Origin: Alloascoidea africana
Lineage: Eukaryota > Ascomycota > Alloascoideomycetes > Alloascoideales > Alloascoideaceae
Assembly (NCBI GenBank): GCA_030581615.1
Contig: JAKTTT010000066.1
Span: 55,685 to 119,684 of the forward strand
Reading direction: 5' to 3'
DNA length: 64,000 nt
The notes below the pieces were generated by a model. It saw only the letters and a list, made by a program, of their open reading frames with translations, was not told the DNA's origin and did not search any database. The position numbers and the translations under genes are program-made. Shown here one piece after another: positions 1 through 12,371 of the stretch. Each line of letters starts with the position of its first letter. The first letter of the stretch is position 1.

Positions 1-2
1 TT

Positions 3-680
3 CGAGATCTCATAATCTCGATGCTCTCAACCTATGCACTCTACTTTATCGGCGCATTCATGTTCTTTGACCCTTGGCACATGTTTACGAGTTTTGTCCA
101 GTATATCCTCATTAGCCCTTCCTACATCAACGTTCTTATGGTCTATGCTTTTTGTAACATTCATGATATCTCATGGGGTACAAAAGGTGACACTGGTCAG
201 AAATTGGATTTGGGTGTAGTCAAGGTGGATCAGAGTGGTAAGATCGAGGTTGATGTCCCGACGGAAAAGGCACAGATTGATGCTGCCTATGACAAGGTAT
301 TGGGTGTGTTGGCAAGCGAGCCTCCAAAAGAAGCAAGTTCACAGTCCCCCGAGGAGAAACAAAAGGATTACTACGCGTTCATCAGATCCGCAGTTGTTTT
401 GACATGGATGTTTAGTAACTTTGTCATTATCGCGCTTGTCTTGCAAACAGGTGGTGTAGAGGACATTTCAGAGGATGATGATGAAGCTGCTGCCACTACT
501 CCATCGCTAGTGAAGAAATTGATTCGTAGAGGAGTCCCACATCTGTTTAAACGGCTTAGTGATCTGGAAATAAGACAGGAGATTTTCTTGACTGTTATTC
601 TATGGGCTGTGGCAGCAATGGCCGCTTTCCGCTTTGTTGGTGCAACTGCTTACTTGGTTATGAGGTTAGTTGGACACTAG
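3..680 (+). CDS. Chitin synthase, C-terminal part (cut by window edge)
   Basis: The frame is open from the left edge to a TAG at 678-680, so only the last 225 residues are present. Chitin synthases are plasma-membrane family 2 glycosyltransferases that polymerise UDP-GlcNAc into wall or septum chitin. The motif FCNIHDISWGTKGD just after a hydrophobic segment is a hallmark of the region following the catalytic core in class I/II/III (Chs1/Chs2-like) enzymes. Hydrophobic segments at the start, before an acidic EDDDEAA linker, and at the C-terminus fit the terminal membrane domain. The catalytic QRRRW and EDRxL motifs lie outside the window, so the class cannot be fixed. The first ATG (21) is internal and is not the gene start. 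Confidence 0.93.
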   Translation, partial: RDLIISMLSTYALYFIGAFMFFDPWHMFTSFVQYILISPSYINVLMVYAFCNIHDISWGTKGDTGQKLDLGVVKVDQSGKIEVDVPTEKAQIDAAYDKVLGVLASEPPKEASSQSPEEKQKDYYAFIRSAVVLTWMFSNFVIIALVLQTGGVEDISEDDDEAAATTPSLVKKLIRRGVPHLFKRLSDLEIRQEIFLTVILWAVAAMAAFRFVGATAYLVMRLVGH

Positions 681-1318
681 ACGCTTTGCACTCTCTGTTT
701 GTTTGTACATGACAGATGAGACGCATGACATTTTTAATGCTGGTGAATATCACCACGGATGAACTCCTAATCTTATTGTGAACCAGCAGAGTTCTTTGCA
801 AAGATTGACCTGTTTCTTTCCCTTAACACCTGCAGTTTTAACTCTCCCTCAATGACGTTTTCCCTGTGTTTTGTTGTTCTTGCTTACTTTGTAATTTCTT
901 TTTTTTGCAATCACTTTTGTCTTCATAATTTGTCAAGTACTCTTTTTTTGTTGTCCATTAAAACGATGTGTTTTTTTTTTTTTCTCTCTTGAAATGCATA
1001 GATAGTTCAACTAACGTTTCTAAATGGATTTGATCTAATGATGATATATGCAAGTGAACAGACATACGCTTTAGGAGGTTCTTTTCTCAGTTTTGTAATT
1101 CTGAGTTTAAGTGTTCACAATCTACAACCTTGTGATCTCGTTGAAGCAGATTTTTAAAGGTTATGAAAGAAAAACGTCAAATGATACTATAAATAGAAAC
1201 AATTCTAGGATATACACAAATTCAAGGTCATAACAGCGTTAAATGGGAATAAATGTTCGTTTAAAAAAGCAGAAATAACAAATGCCAGGGATACCAAACC
1301 AGACGTTTCTGAGAAAGT
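681..1318. other. Intergenic, convergent 3' ends (CHS / USP)
   Basis: This stretch holds the 3' flanks of two genes that point at each other. It is T-rich, with runs of T near 900 and 965 typical of yeast 3' ends. I see no RNA gene or convincing ORF. Confidence 0.6.
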
Positions 1319-2782
1319 TTACTTACCCCAAACTTTTCCAAAATCTCGAATAAGAGGAGATACCGATCTGGCGCTGTCAAGCATAGCAAAATGGTCTTCT
1401 TTTAAAACACTTCTCCCTCGTTCTCCTTTCCCTCCAATTTTAGGCGATAGGAATCGGCGGTTGGAGCTGGACGATCGACTTGGGGTATCAAATCTATTAG
1501 GGCCATTCCAATCAAACCAAGTTGGACCCAATTTTGTTGAGGTTGTGTGATTATCCTCTATAAACTTTGATGACACAGAAGACAATTCAACAGATCCATT
1601 TTCTTCATCACCAGTATGTGATTCTGACTCGAGAATTTTTCTAAATGCCTGTCTCTCTGGATCCAACTCTCTGCTTCGCATCTTTTCCTGGCATTTTTCC
1701 TTAGAATCTACCACAATAACTGGTACATGCGCATGTGTTAGGCAGTATCTTTAACATACCAAAAGTTAGCTCTTCTTTCTGCTTCAACTTTCTAGGATAA
1801 TGCTTACTTGGACATGGACGAGCGGTTGTACATTCTTTTAACACCATCTTGCTTGGTTCCTCGCGTACCTACCACCAGCATAGAGGGCTCATAAATTGAA
1901 ACAAATTGTTTAAAAATGTCTTTCGGCTTCCCAATCACAAGCTCCAGTACAACAGAAAACTGTGGTGTAAAAATGTGAGTACAAGATTCAAAGACAACAC
2001 AGAACTACAACGCATACCTTCTTTTGCAATGTGTTGGACCTCAGTATCGCATTAAAGATCTTTTGTGCTTTTGCTCGGTACAGGTGTTCCTTCCCCGATT
2101 GTGCCAAGCTCGTGCCTTGGAGAAAATTTCTTGGTATGAGTAAAGGCTCTCAACAGGAATAAAAACAACGATAACAAACATACTTGGATCAATAACATGT
2201 AGACAAACAATCTTGTCATTGTCTTCTGCAAATTCGTTCATCAGCCAGTTAAATGCCCAAGATGAATACTCATGTTTGTCTAACCCCACAAGAAACGTCC
2301 TCGATGACTTCGTATACTGGTACTTTTTATGTTTGGCTCGAAGCGTTAGGGAAAAAGTGTCTACTGTATCTACAATCGTGTCAAAGGTCACTCCTCGCTC
2401 GAAACGCTCGTTCAATTCGCTAATCTCAAAACTGTGAAACGTGTGTCAGCAAGAACCAACAAATCGGAAGCACATGCGTAGATACTAACGATGTCTTTCT
2501 CGAGCCGCCTTCTTTTCTGAATGAGGACCTTGGCGTGGAGGTACCACTCTCTCGAGATTTCGAGCCCTCGCTTGACCTGGCGGTGGCTGTGGTGGTGGCG
2601 CCTGTGGCTGTGGCAGCATCTGCCCTTGATTTGCTGCTCCTTGTCATAGAGCCGTGTCTGATAATGGAAGGCTCAGAAACTACAATGTCAACACTCGCAG
2701 ACGGGTGCAACTTTCTGCTCGTATGGGATCGCTTTTTGCAGTTAGGCTCTTTCACGGAAGGGAGAAGAGAAGAATCTATCAT
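1319..2782 (-). CDS. Universal stress protein (USP) domain protein, five exons
   Basis: I rebuilt this gene from frame and splice signals: exons 2490-2782, 2184-2431, 2018-2115, 1808-1959 and 1319-1748, with introns of 58, 67, 58 and 59 nt. The joined frame is 1221 nt, or 406 aa. Donors are GTTAGT, GTATGT, GTATGC and GTAAGC. The last intron has a branch-like GCTAAC before its acceptor. The first about 140 residues are Ser/Arg/Ala-rich and low-complexity. The USP fold then runs from about residue 142 (TFLVGLDKHEYSSWAFNWL) through LHVIDP, the helix EHLYRAKAQKIFNAIL, LVVGTRG near 240 and VPVIVVDSK near 273. USP proteins bind nucleotides in stress responses; the specific role is unknown. A further acidic/Ser-rich tail ends at TAA. 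The start is the first ATG after an in-frame TGA. Confidence 0.85.
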
Positions 2783-3220
2783 TTGTGGCAATTGTTTTTG
2801 TGCTCAGGCCCAATCCTGCCTTATAATCAGCACAGCATTTGATTCCAGGCAATTTGGTCTTTTCTTTCATCTCGATCTCCAGTTACCCGGCTACCAGCGA
2901 TGAGCGATAGTGGAGTTTCTTCATGGGTGTACGGGTTTATGTTTATGGTGTGAGGCGATCTGAAAATGAAAATGCCTTGTGGGGGAAAAGATACTAGGGG
3001 GTTCGACCTGGTGGTGATAGAACTGCACTGTAAAGCCGAAAGCAGTAAGAAAAGGAATCGAAAGGGAAAAAGAACAAGATTTATTCATTTTGAACTTTTT
3101 TCTTCGGAGAGATTCAAGGTTACACAAAGACAATTGAAAAAGAAAAAAGAAAATCGTCATGTGCTATCGTATGGATCATTTTCCAGGCTTAGGCCTGCTT
3201 GTGCTAGCTTAGCTAGTTGT
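2783..3220. other. Promoter side of the USP gene
   Basis: Upstream flank of the minus-strand USP gene. Its clearest landmark is TTACCCGG at 2883-2890. Short open frames here have no recognisable features and look accidental. Confidence 0.5.
2883..2890. promoter_or_regulatory. Reb1-type site TTACCCGG
   Basis: Exact octamer 101 bp upstream of the USP start codon. The same octamer recurs in six other promoters of this window. TTACCCG is the known core of the general regulatory factor Reb1 in yeasts; binding here is inferred. Confidence 0.6.
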
Positions 3221-6200
3221 TGAACGTAAACAAGCAGTTGCTTGAAGATGGATCTCGAACGAGTCGAGATGTAATAGCACAGATAGAGAGCGGTATTTGT
3301 GTGATGAAGATGTGGGCTACACAGTTTAAATTTGCAGTCGAAACACAGTAAAAGAAGCAAAACATCCTTGCCACAGGCAATTTTTCAATGGGTTTAGAAA
3401 ATATAAACAAACATTATTACTCTCAGTAGGAGGTTTTTGATTTTGACCGCAGTTAGTGGCGGTTTTGATCGTAACTGTCAAACGTTTTCCTTGACACCGG
3501 CGTGATTATATTTTTATTATTAAAACGCCGAGAAGCAGAAAAAAGCGGGAGGTACAAACCAGAAACATGCCAAAGCCAATAGTAATTCAACATCAATGAA
3601 ACTTGTAACAATAAAAGGAGTTACCATTCTTCTTGAAGGGATTGATTGTCATAACTCTTGTGTAATAGATTGAGAAAGCAGGCGACACTGGACCGTCTCC
3701 CAAATTGGACCTTTATCCAGATTAGGCTCGATTTTCAAGATCTGTCTTCTGTATGCAGTCTCGCAAATATTGAAATCGATCTTTTACATCAGTTTTGCTA
3801 TTTGCATATACAGAGAACTCTGTGGCATGAAATACGAACTTCGAGAAAGCTGGCTAGACATGAAAATGAAAAACGGGGGCACAGTTGTTTTGGTGACTGC
3901 TTTGCATTGTTAAAGACGGCGTTGGCTTATTACATAGCTGGTACCAATTGATCTAATGGAAAAGATGACCGGACCTATATTACAATTTGAGAGCTTTTCC
4001 AGCAAACAGCGCAAACGGAATTGTGATATTTGTGTTCCTATCTTCCCCCCACCTCACCACCACGAGGAAAACAAAAGCATCGATCCGCTAGTTTTCGAAG
4101 AATCCCCGCAGTGCAGTTATCTATTTTAGGATATGGCACGATTAGAGTTCTATCGGAGCCCAAGCAGATAGAGTTGTTACAATACAAACTTTTCGATCAT
4201 ACAAGTTTGATGAACAGAAAGCATACCGTAGTTGTGCTAGTAGTACACAGATAAAAGATAAAAACCCGCTTCATATACAGCTTCCTTTTTGTCGAGAGGC
4301 TGTATCGTGCACGCACATTTCGATTATCCACTCATATCTGACCAAGGCAACATGCCCGTTCTAAAGTTCGCAAGAAGGTGTGATGCAGGCAGTTTCCTTA
4401 TCTCTTCAATTAAAGACTGTTTAGAGAAGCTGGAATCAGGTACGCTTCCATTTGGACGTGTTACCCGCATCTACATTGTTCTCTTACATAGAGTACAGTG
4501 TCAGCCAAAGGACGGATCAGCCCTTAACGGCAAGGTGCATCTACTACTTTCATTATACTACTGTTGGATCAATTGTGTAGTTTCATTTTTAAATCAATAA
4601 GCGGAATTTGGACGTCTAATGATCTGTTTGGTTTGATAAGTGTGAATCACCTTGGATGAGATCTCCAGTAATGTTCTTCTGTACAAAGTTTCCCTCGCTC
4701 AGCGAGCAAAAAAAAAAAAAGAGATAGAGAGATTACGAAACTAAAATGGATTCGCAATATCTCACGGCAACGAAGGGCACGTTCCAACTCTGTGCTCCGA
4801 CCAAACGTTCTTTTTCTTAATTCCTTTTCAACCAGATCAATTTCGAGTTTGCTTCGTTCTTATACACACCCATTGTTGTGAACAACAAGGGCGTCAAAGA
4901 CGACAATGCAATGTATGTACGTCACTTATTTTATTGCAGACGAGATTTCATTTCGGCGTTAACATACACTCGAGGCATTCCTGATGTTAGTTGCATCCAT
5001 GAGATGATAAATTAAAAGGATGAGAAATCGTATAGCTGGTGATAGTGGTGGTGTTGTTCTTTAAACCAAATTGTTGGTAATGTCCACTTGTACTGTGCTA
5101 TGGGGTTATCTGTGTTGGCAAGCTATTCTTCATACCCTCTACCACATTCATCTCTGTTTCTTCCCCAAACACAGGCACAGGCTTGGTGTCTTAAGTTTGA
5201 AGACACCGATCATATATCCTTTTATGTCCGGTGTCAGTGAACAAAAAAACATTTGCTGTGTTTCTCTGCTTGGTCCGAGTGCAAAATTCGGTAAGCTTTC
5301 AAAGTGCATAAACCATAAAGAAAAAAGTGTGTAGGAAAACAGATACAAACTGTAATCAAAAGTATGATCAGTGTGAATGTTCCTGAGACAATAAATACAT
5401 TTAATTTGTGAATCACACAAAAGTGTTAGAAGAATTTGTGTGGAATAGGATGCGCAGCCACAATTGCTAATGAATGAAACTGAATAGATTTTGCAGAAGA
5501 AGAAAAAAAATCATCTCAGAGGATTAGAAAACAGATCAAAGATAAAGATATTTGCACAGTTTTGAGACCAAGTCAGTGGCATATCAGCTGATTCAAGATC
5601 AGTGTTTATCCTCAAAACTTTTCAAAGCCAAGCAAATGGTATATATAAGGGAGTAAACCTGCAGAAAATATGGAAGCATCAATTGGATACAGTTGAGCCC
5701 TTTGATACAGATAGATAGGGTAATCCTCTTTAATGTTTCAGTTACATAGACTCCATCGACTCTGTCAATTTTCCCGCTGAGGTTTTTGACAGACTTTTCT
5801 GATTCAAACTTTACTCCAAAAAAGATGCAATGTGTACCATTACTATTATTACATGAAAAATTTCGATAAATGCGACAGAAGCCCTAGATCTAGTAGTAGT
5901 TGTAATAGAAATTGAAAGAAAAAAAAACCAATTTAAGCGTTCACTAAATTGGAAGCTAAGACTGCTGAGGAAACTTCAATTGTCTTAGCCTCTAGTGTTA
6001 TTTTGAGGTGATGGAACTAGAAAATTGGTTTATTTTCTCTTTCCGGCATCTCATGATGAGAAACCACTAGCAAATTAGGTCAAGACATAATAATGGAGTT
6101 GGATGAGGCGGGTCAGTAGAGCACATTTTGAGGGCAGCATGTTGTTGTAGTCTGAATGTGGTCTGGTGGATTTTCCCTTGCTGCTGAAGAAAGAATGCAG

Positions 6201-8040
6201 AAAAGGTACCTTGGCGTGCGATGAATGGGGATGGAGATTTAGAGATTTCCCAGACAATAGGGAGCATAGATAGAAATGCTTAAATTAATTCCAGCTCTCG
6301 CTCGTATATTCTGGAATTGTGGTGACTGGTAGTGAGCAAGCAACAGCAGAAGCACCACCAATAGATGGCCTAACTAATCAAGCCAAACAAGTTCGCATGC
6401 TTGCATTTTCACTTGTTCGGTTTTGGGCCTACTCTCTCGATACCTCTTTCACAAGAGACTTTCATGACAGCGGACAGGATGTTTATGGTTTGATATTCTG
6501 GCAGTGGTCTGAGATCTACGCTTGAAAAACTGCGGGAGAGGAATAATGCAGGACAACCACAACATTTCAAATGTGGTGGACCACTGAAACCTTGTGGTTT
6601 CTTGTCCCAAAGCAGCTGTCTTTTCGCATTTTTTTTGTTCTACTTGAATGGGAGAAGAGGGCTCAAACACACAAACTATGTTTAATATCTACCTCAAAGT
6701 TAATCCGTAGTGACGGTTAATTACCGAGCTACAGGGCCAAATTAATTAATTAAGGTGTGTCAATCCTAACTGACGTTTTTTCTCTCCGTTATTCCCTTAG
6801 CCAGCGCCATTGACCGAGTACCACTTTTTTCTGCTTTTGTGTGCAATTTTTTTTTTAGCCTTTCAATTGCGTAGCGTGCAGAGATCTTTTGCTTGCATCA
6901 TTCGCTGGTATGTCAGAAACTCTTGACAACCAGTTGGAAAATAATTAGCACCGGAATGAGCAGGATTACCGCATCCGCTTAAGCTACTGCCCCCATGGAT
7001 CATGGATGGAAGTTGAAATTACCAGGCCAGAAACAAAAAGCTACTATGCCAAATGCAGTAAATTTTCGAGGTCACACAATCTCAGCCTATATTTCGATTT
7101 GGATTTAGCACAAGATTCTCGAAGCTAGGCTCATCGGGCTGGCATTAGTTAGAGGAGAAACTTGACAATTAGTTAGGCGAGATAGCAATACATTCGATGT
7201 GCCTAGATAGCGGCCTATAATAGGATCAGGGACGTAAAAAAAAACTTAGATAAGCCCATCTTGTGCTGGAAAGTGAAAACATTCAGCTTAATTCGTAACC
7301 GGGGCATGGTGCTTGGGTGAAATCCTTGAAGTTATCGACTTTTGTATGAAGCAGAGAAATTCACGAGAATACGCAGCGGTTCGGCGTCGCAATGTTCAGA
7401 TATTATTCACCTTTAATATTCGTTTTCTAGATCTTATACTTTAATAATTAATGCCAATCCAATGTCCGTAGAAATAGGGAAACCTGAGGAGAGGAAACGG
7501 ACAGACACAGACATGGAAAACGGAAACGGAAACGGAAACTAAAACTAAAACCAAAAACTAAAACTAAAACTCAAAATCCGAGAAAAACTGAAAAGGTGTT
7601 TTACCTAAAGATTCGATCTTGTAATTGTTAGTCCAGTATGAAAAAACGAACGTCAATGAATGGGCCAGGCGGACACCATGAAAGGGGGGGTTCAGCACTT
7701 GGATCTTGTTGATTGGGAAGGTAAGGGCCAACAAGCAGTGCAACAATTTGGATAAGGGGACATCTGAGAGCATCTAGGAGTGCCTACAGTAGCATATCGG
7801 TTTACCACACAAACTCAAGATTGATCCATTCTGGGCCTGGCAGGTCCCCAAAGATCGTGCTTGTAGATTATAACACTACGCCAATTAAATACGGTAGCAG
7901 CAGCCATGAGCAATAGAACATGAAGCGAACAGTTCAAGTTCAGGTCAAGGCACCACTCTTCTCCAAATTGGATACGATTAGCTGTGCGAAAATTGTTCAA
8001 TACGACGCAGGCCGGTGGTGATTGCATGCACGTCATATAT
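3221..8040. other. Long stretch with no recognisable gene
   Basis: About 4.8 kb in which I see only short frames (up to about 103 codons, for example around 3658-3951 and 4289-4600) without domains, good starts or plausible splice links. Poly-A and poly-T runs are frequent. It may hold distal control sequence of the cyclin gene, decayed DNA or an unrecognised ncRNA; nothing specific is visible. Confidence 0.5.
7521..7580. repeat. Short tandem repeat, CGGAAA then CTAAAA units
   Basis: Three CGGAAA hexamers grade into variant CTAAAA/CCAAAAA units, forming a purine-rich tract of about 60 bp. It is not coding. Confidence 0.7.
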
Positions 8041-8049
8041 GGTTTAAGC

Positions 8050-8345
8050 TTGGGGATAGAAGCAGGACAGGTCGCACCGAGCGAGACGGGGCGGGACGAT
8101 GGGCAAGCACTGGGCGATGTGCCCGTGGACTGTGACTCTAGGCCTGGGCCGTGAGGACGAGAGCTGGAGTCTTGGAAGAGAGGTCCAAACGCAGCGCCCA
8201 AACGCATTTCCCGCGCACTTTTGGGTTCGGGACCCGTGCGTCTGGCAGGCGTGTTTTTGCGCGAAGCCCCGGAGCCCGGCCGGGTCTTCCCAAAGCGGAA
8301 AAATTTAAAGCAGAAGCCGTTGGGCGCCCGATCGGGTAATAAACA
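8050..8345. promoter_or_regulatory. GC-rich island far upstream of the B-type cyclin gene
   Basis: A sharply GC-rich block of about 300 bp in AT-rich surroundings, ending in CGGGTAA (8333-8339) overlapped by a forkhead-type ATAAACAA (8339-8346). Open frames on both strands here are a by-product of base composition. It probably marks the promoter of the cyclin gene, with a long transcribed leader between it and the ATG at 9113. Confidence 0.45.
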
Positions 8346-8422
8346 AACACCTCCCCGTGCAGCACAGCGTCTCCACAACATCTGCTACGACATCAAGGAT
8401 GCAACGACAACACACCTTTTTG

Positions 8423-8473
8423 CTTCTTCTTCTTCTTCTTCTTCTTCTTCTTCTTCTTCTTCTTCTTCTTCTT
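8423..8473. repeat. (CTT)n microsatellite
   Basis: About 17 CTT units in the presumed leader of the cyclin gene. The apparent poly-Ser, poly-Leu or poly-Arg frames across it are artefacts of the repeat. Confidence 0.9.
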
Positions 8474-9019
8474 TCATCTCTTTCTCTTCCTCCTCCCAGT
8501 GCCGCCCTCGCCTGTCCTCTGATCCCTAGATCTCGCCGAACTCCTGATCCCCTTTGCACTTCTGCTTTCAGTCTTGCTCTGATTTTGCTCTGCATCTTCG
8601 ATATCAATTACTAGTTCTGTGGCTACTTTCAACCTCAAAGCCCATCCTATTCTCCTTGTAGTCATCATCTACTGTGTCCTCAGCTTGTTCTACGACTCTG
8701 TCCCGTTCGTGGCTCCTCCACCTTCCTATCTAAAGCACATCGTGACGCTTTGCTTGTCTCAGTGAAATTATACTGCACGCATTTCATTCTTGAGCTAATT
8801 ACCACAGCCAACTGCCTACTGCCTGCTTCCTGCTTCCTCCTTCCTGGGCCACTGTTATTTTATCACTAATACCACTAGTGCTTTGCAATCACTTTTTTCC
8901 GTTGTGGTAGCTTAACCTTTGCTGATCCTGCTTATTGATTTGTACATTCTGACTGGAAGCGTAAACTTTACTGGTTCCGTTACTTCACGCTCTCGTCTTC
9001 TATCTCAAATGCAACTTTG

Positions 9020-9061
9020 GTAAAACCAAAAACCAAAAACCAAAAACCAAAAACCAAAAAG
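9020..9061. repeat. ACCAAAA heptamer tandem repeat in the cyclin 5' leader
   Basis: About five copies of a 7-bp A-rich unit end some 50 bp before the cyclin start codon. A-rich unstructured leaders are common just upstream of yeast starts; this one arose by tandem duplication. Confidence 0.8.
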
Positions 9062-9112
9062 ACTAAAGCAAATCAAATCTCTTATCAAACTCTCCCACAA
9101 TCCTCTATCACC

Positions 9113-10717
9113 ATGGACAGAGTAGGTATCACTTCTATCTTTTATCGCTGCTGCCCTTTTCAAGTTTGTAGAGAATTGACCTTTCCTTTTTTTCTTTAAC
9201 CCTTCTAGACACGCCAATTACAGAGGCACAAACACATTTCCGATGAGAATAATTATACCAATCTACGAAAGCAAAATGGGAACTCACATTGCTCAAAAAA
9301 GTTGAAGACCTCAAGCGGTGTTGGCCTGGGGGTCGCATGCAAAAGAGTCGCCCTGGGTGAAGTGAAAACAAATTCCAACGAAACTCTGCAGAAAAAACCA
9401 GCAAAGAATCTTGGGAAACCAGAACGAATCCAGGTTTATGTTCAAAACGAAAAGGAGAATGGCAAAAATCTCCATAAACCGTTGGGATCAGCTCAGCGAC
9501 CTACAAGAATAACAAAAACCACAAGCCGTAGACCTCTCACTGAAAAACCAGCCCCAGCCGCTTACTCCCATCATTTTACAAACGCAAAGAATCCAAGATC
9601 GAAAAAAATTCAAAAAATCCAGCTTTCCACAAAAGTTTATGATGATCCACGAGACAACGATGACGCTGATGTCACGGTCGCGGTAGAGATGGAAGATGCA
9701 TCTCCAGAACTTGAAGAGCTGGACAAGTGGAACAGAAATCCAAATGAAACAGAATCTGAAACAGAAGACGAACAACAAAATGAAATAGATGATCCTTACA
9801 TAGATCGTGACGAGCCTGACCTGACCTACCCAACCTGGACAGAAGATGATATAGTGGAGTTCAAGAATGCGGCTGCTCAATTTCAGAAACCAGATGGCAC
9901 GGTGGATGAAGATGACGAAGATACCTATGACGTTGCAATGGTTGCAGAATACAGCGAAGAGATATTCTCCTATATGAGAGATCTAGAGGATCGCATGAGA
10001 CCAGATCCAAACTATATGGACAACCAGGATGAGCTTGAATGGGAAATGAGATCTATATTGGTCGACTGGTTGGTTCAGGTTCATTTGCGCTTTAACCTTC
10101 TCCCAGAAACCCTCTTCTTAACAATCAACTACGTCGATCGATTCTTATCGAGAAGGAAAGTGTCACTCAGTAAATTTCAACTCGTCGGTGCTGTGGCCTT
10201 GTTTGTTGCCGCAAAGTTTGAGGAAATCAATTATCCATCAGTTCAGGAAATCGCTTACATGGTCGACAACGCTTACACGATCGATGAACTTCTACGTGCT
10301 GAACGCTTTATGATCGACATTCTGGACTTTGATATGGGCTGGCCAGGTCCCATGTCTTTCTTAAGGAGAACCAGCAAGGCTGACGACTACGATCTAGAAA
10401 CTAGGAGTTTGGCAAAGTATTTCTTGGAAATCTCAATCATGGACCATAGACTTATTAGTGCTACTCCAAGTTGGCTTGCTGCCGCATCCCATTTTCTATC
10501 TAGAAAAATGCTGAATAGGGGTGAATGGACACCAGCACATGTATATTACTCTGGTTATACAGAAAACCAATTACAACCTTTGGCACAAGTACTCCTGGCC
10601 TGTTGTGAACATCCAGATCAACATCACAAAGCTATCTATGATAAATACCAAGAACGACGTTTTCGAAGAGCGTCTACATTCGTTCAGGAGTGGATGAAAT
10701 TGGTCGGAGAAGTCTGA
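9113..10717 (+). CDS. CLB: Mitotic B-type cyclin (Clb/Cdc13 type), two exons
   Basis: Exon 1 is only 9113-9121 (Met-Asp-Arg). The intron is 9122-9208 (GTAGGT donor, CTTTAAC branch-like motif, CTAG acceptor). Exon 2 is 9209-10717, giving 505 aa. B-type cyclins activate Cdk1 for mitosis. A destruction box RVALGEVKTN lies near residues 46-55, as expected for an APC/C substrate. An acidic linker follows. The cyclin box begins around residue 250, with MRSILVDWLVQVH and AKFEEINYPS, and the C-terminal cyclin fold runs to the end. This is the classical B-type order. The tiny first exon rests on frame and splice signals only; without it there is no upstream ATG in frame. Which Clb paralogue it equals is not decidable here. 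Confidence 0.93.
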
Positions 10718-11368
10718 GTTCAGAAAACTTGACTTATAAATTATTACGCTGGAGTTCAGCTTTTATCAATGTACCAACACATTGATTGTATTTTATCTCG
10801 CCAAACCTTTTTGACAGGATCTATTGCTTTCATGTATTTTTTTTTTGTCCCCATTGCTTTTCTTTTTCCTTTTTCCTTTTTCCTTTTTCATTCTTCGATG
10901 AAGTTTGATTCTCAGGCAACTCTTTATAGCGCCTGGTTTCCCACCTTTATACTCTGGGATATCCAAAAGCTAAAAAATGATAAAAATTGTCATTCACGCT
11001 TTTTTTTCTCTTTAATTTTTAATACCCTTAGATTCATATTTCTTCCACTTCATGTATTGCCTTCTTGGTGATGCCTCGCATCTTGTCCAGTCTTGTTTTA
11101 TCTTGAACAGTTTGGGCTCGGATCTATCTTAATGAAACCATATTGTATGTTAAAAAAAAATTGAATGTCGGATTAGATATGAAACAAAAGCCATCTTTTG
11201 GAAGAAAATGAACAGTAAATTGAATTCTTATTACTTCCACTGTGAGTAGCTCTTAAGCGCTGTCCGGGTAAACAACTCATCCCTTGAATCAAATTTTTAT
11301 ACACACAGGACTTTCAATTAGTGTACTCTCAATCTGATTTCTATCTCTCTTGAATATTGCCACCAAAA
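10718..11368. other. Intergenic: CLB 3' flank and MAM33 promoter
   Basis: T-rich 3' flank of the cyclin gene, then the MAM33 promoter with CCGGGTAA at 11264. The 100-codon Phe-rich frame at 10769-11071 is what poly-T tracts produce and is not called. Confidence 0.6.
11264..11271. promoter_or_regulatory. Reb1-type site CCGGGTAA
   Basis: Exact octamer (reverse of TTACCCGG) 98 bp before the MAM33 start codon. Confidence 0.6.
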
Positions 11369-12371
11369 ATGTCTTTTCTTAGAACTGTTTCTCTAGGTCA
11401 GAAAGTTGCTCCTCGTTTGTCTTCCATTGTAAAGACAAACGTGCTTTCTGCTCCTCTCAAGGCTAGTATTGTCCGCCAGAGGTTGGCTTGCCCAGCTATT
11501 CTAGCTTCTAGATCCTTCTCAATTTCCTCTTCCATTCGTAGTGACAAGGAAAAAGGTAAGATTGTTATTTGAAAAGTGACATTTGGGAACATTGAAGTGG
11601 AGAGAGAACGGCGAATGTTAACGCAATCCATTTTTTGTTTTGTTTTGAAAGCAACTCTCAACAAGGCTCTAAGAGGCGAATTGGCTCTGGAAACAGAAGT
11701 TCATGATAAGGCATTGCCTGAAAAAGCCAAAACATTCTTGACCAAATACGGTTTTGAAATTGTTGACACTACTGGAAAATCCCAAGCAGAGCTGATCAAA
11801 AAAACAGACGATGAAATGTAAGTGATGAATTAACAGTCGACCTAGCCCCCCTGCGATGATTATTTCCCCATTACTGACTTTCTATAGCATTCACGTTTAC
11901 TTTGATGTTTCCCAGGTTGTCAATGGTGGCATGCCATTGGATGAGCATCTTCTAGAAGATGAGGGTGTCTCAAAGGAGGAGCTTGAAAATGGAGAGGAGG
12001 AAGGATACGATGCAGATGAGGAACCATTTGCAAATGCAAACGTTGTTATCGAGAAGAAGGACGGTAGCGGTGCTATTTCCATTTCTTCCTTGATTGGTCA
12101 TCAGGGAACATTTTACATCGACAATGTTACTCCTTACGAAGATCCCAAGGCTGCCACTGCTGAGGCTGCTGAAGCCGAGTACAAGCGACAACTCCAGTAC
12201 CCTGGCCCCCCATTTTCCAACTTGGACGAGTCCCTTCAAGAAGCCTTTGAAGCTTATCTGGCAAGCAGGGGCATCAATGAGCCTCTTGGAGAATTTATTC
12301 AGACCTACTCTGAATTCAAGGAGAACGAAGAGTACATTTCTTGGTTGGGGAAACTGAAGAACTTCTTTTAA
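11369..12371 (+). CDS. MAM33: Mam33, mitochondrial p32/gC1qR-family acidic matrix protein, three exons
   Basis: Exons 11369-11555, 11652-11817 and 11888-12371 join to 837 nt, 278 aa. Introns (96 and 70 nt) have GTAAGA and GTAAGT donors; the second has TACTGAC nine bases before its acceptor. The first about 50 residues are rich in Arg, Ser, Ala and Val and nearly free of acidic residues, as in a mitochondrial presequence. The mature part has the acidic loop (LEDEGVSKEELENGEEEG) and the conserved C-terminal end with YPGPPF, RGI and EEYISWLGKLKNFF typical of the family. Mam33 is a trimeric matrix protein involved in mitochondrial translation and respiratory complex biogenesis. The start ATG is preceded by CCACCAAAA. 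Confidence 0.93.

Noticed and set aside
8099-8668. Several overlapping frames on both strands, including poly-Ser, poly-Leu and poly-Arg runs
   Set aside because: Caused by GC-rich promoter DNA and the CTT microsatellite; no domain and no shared start.
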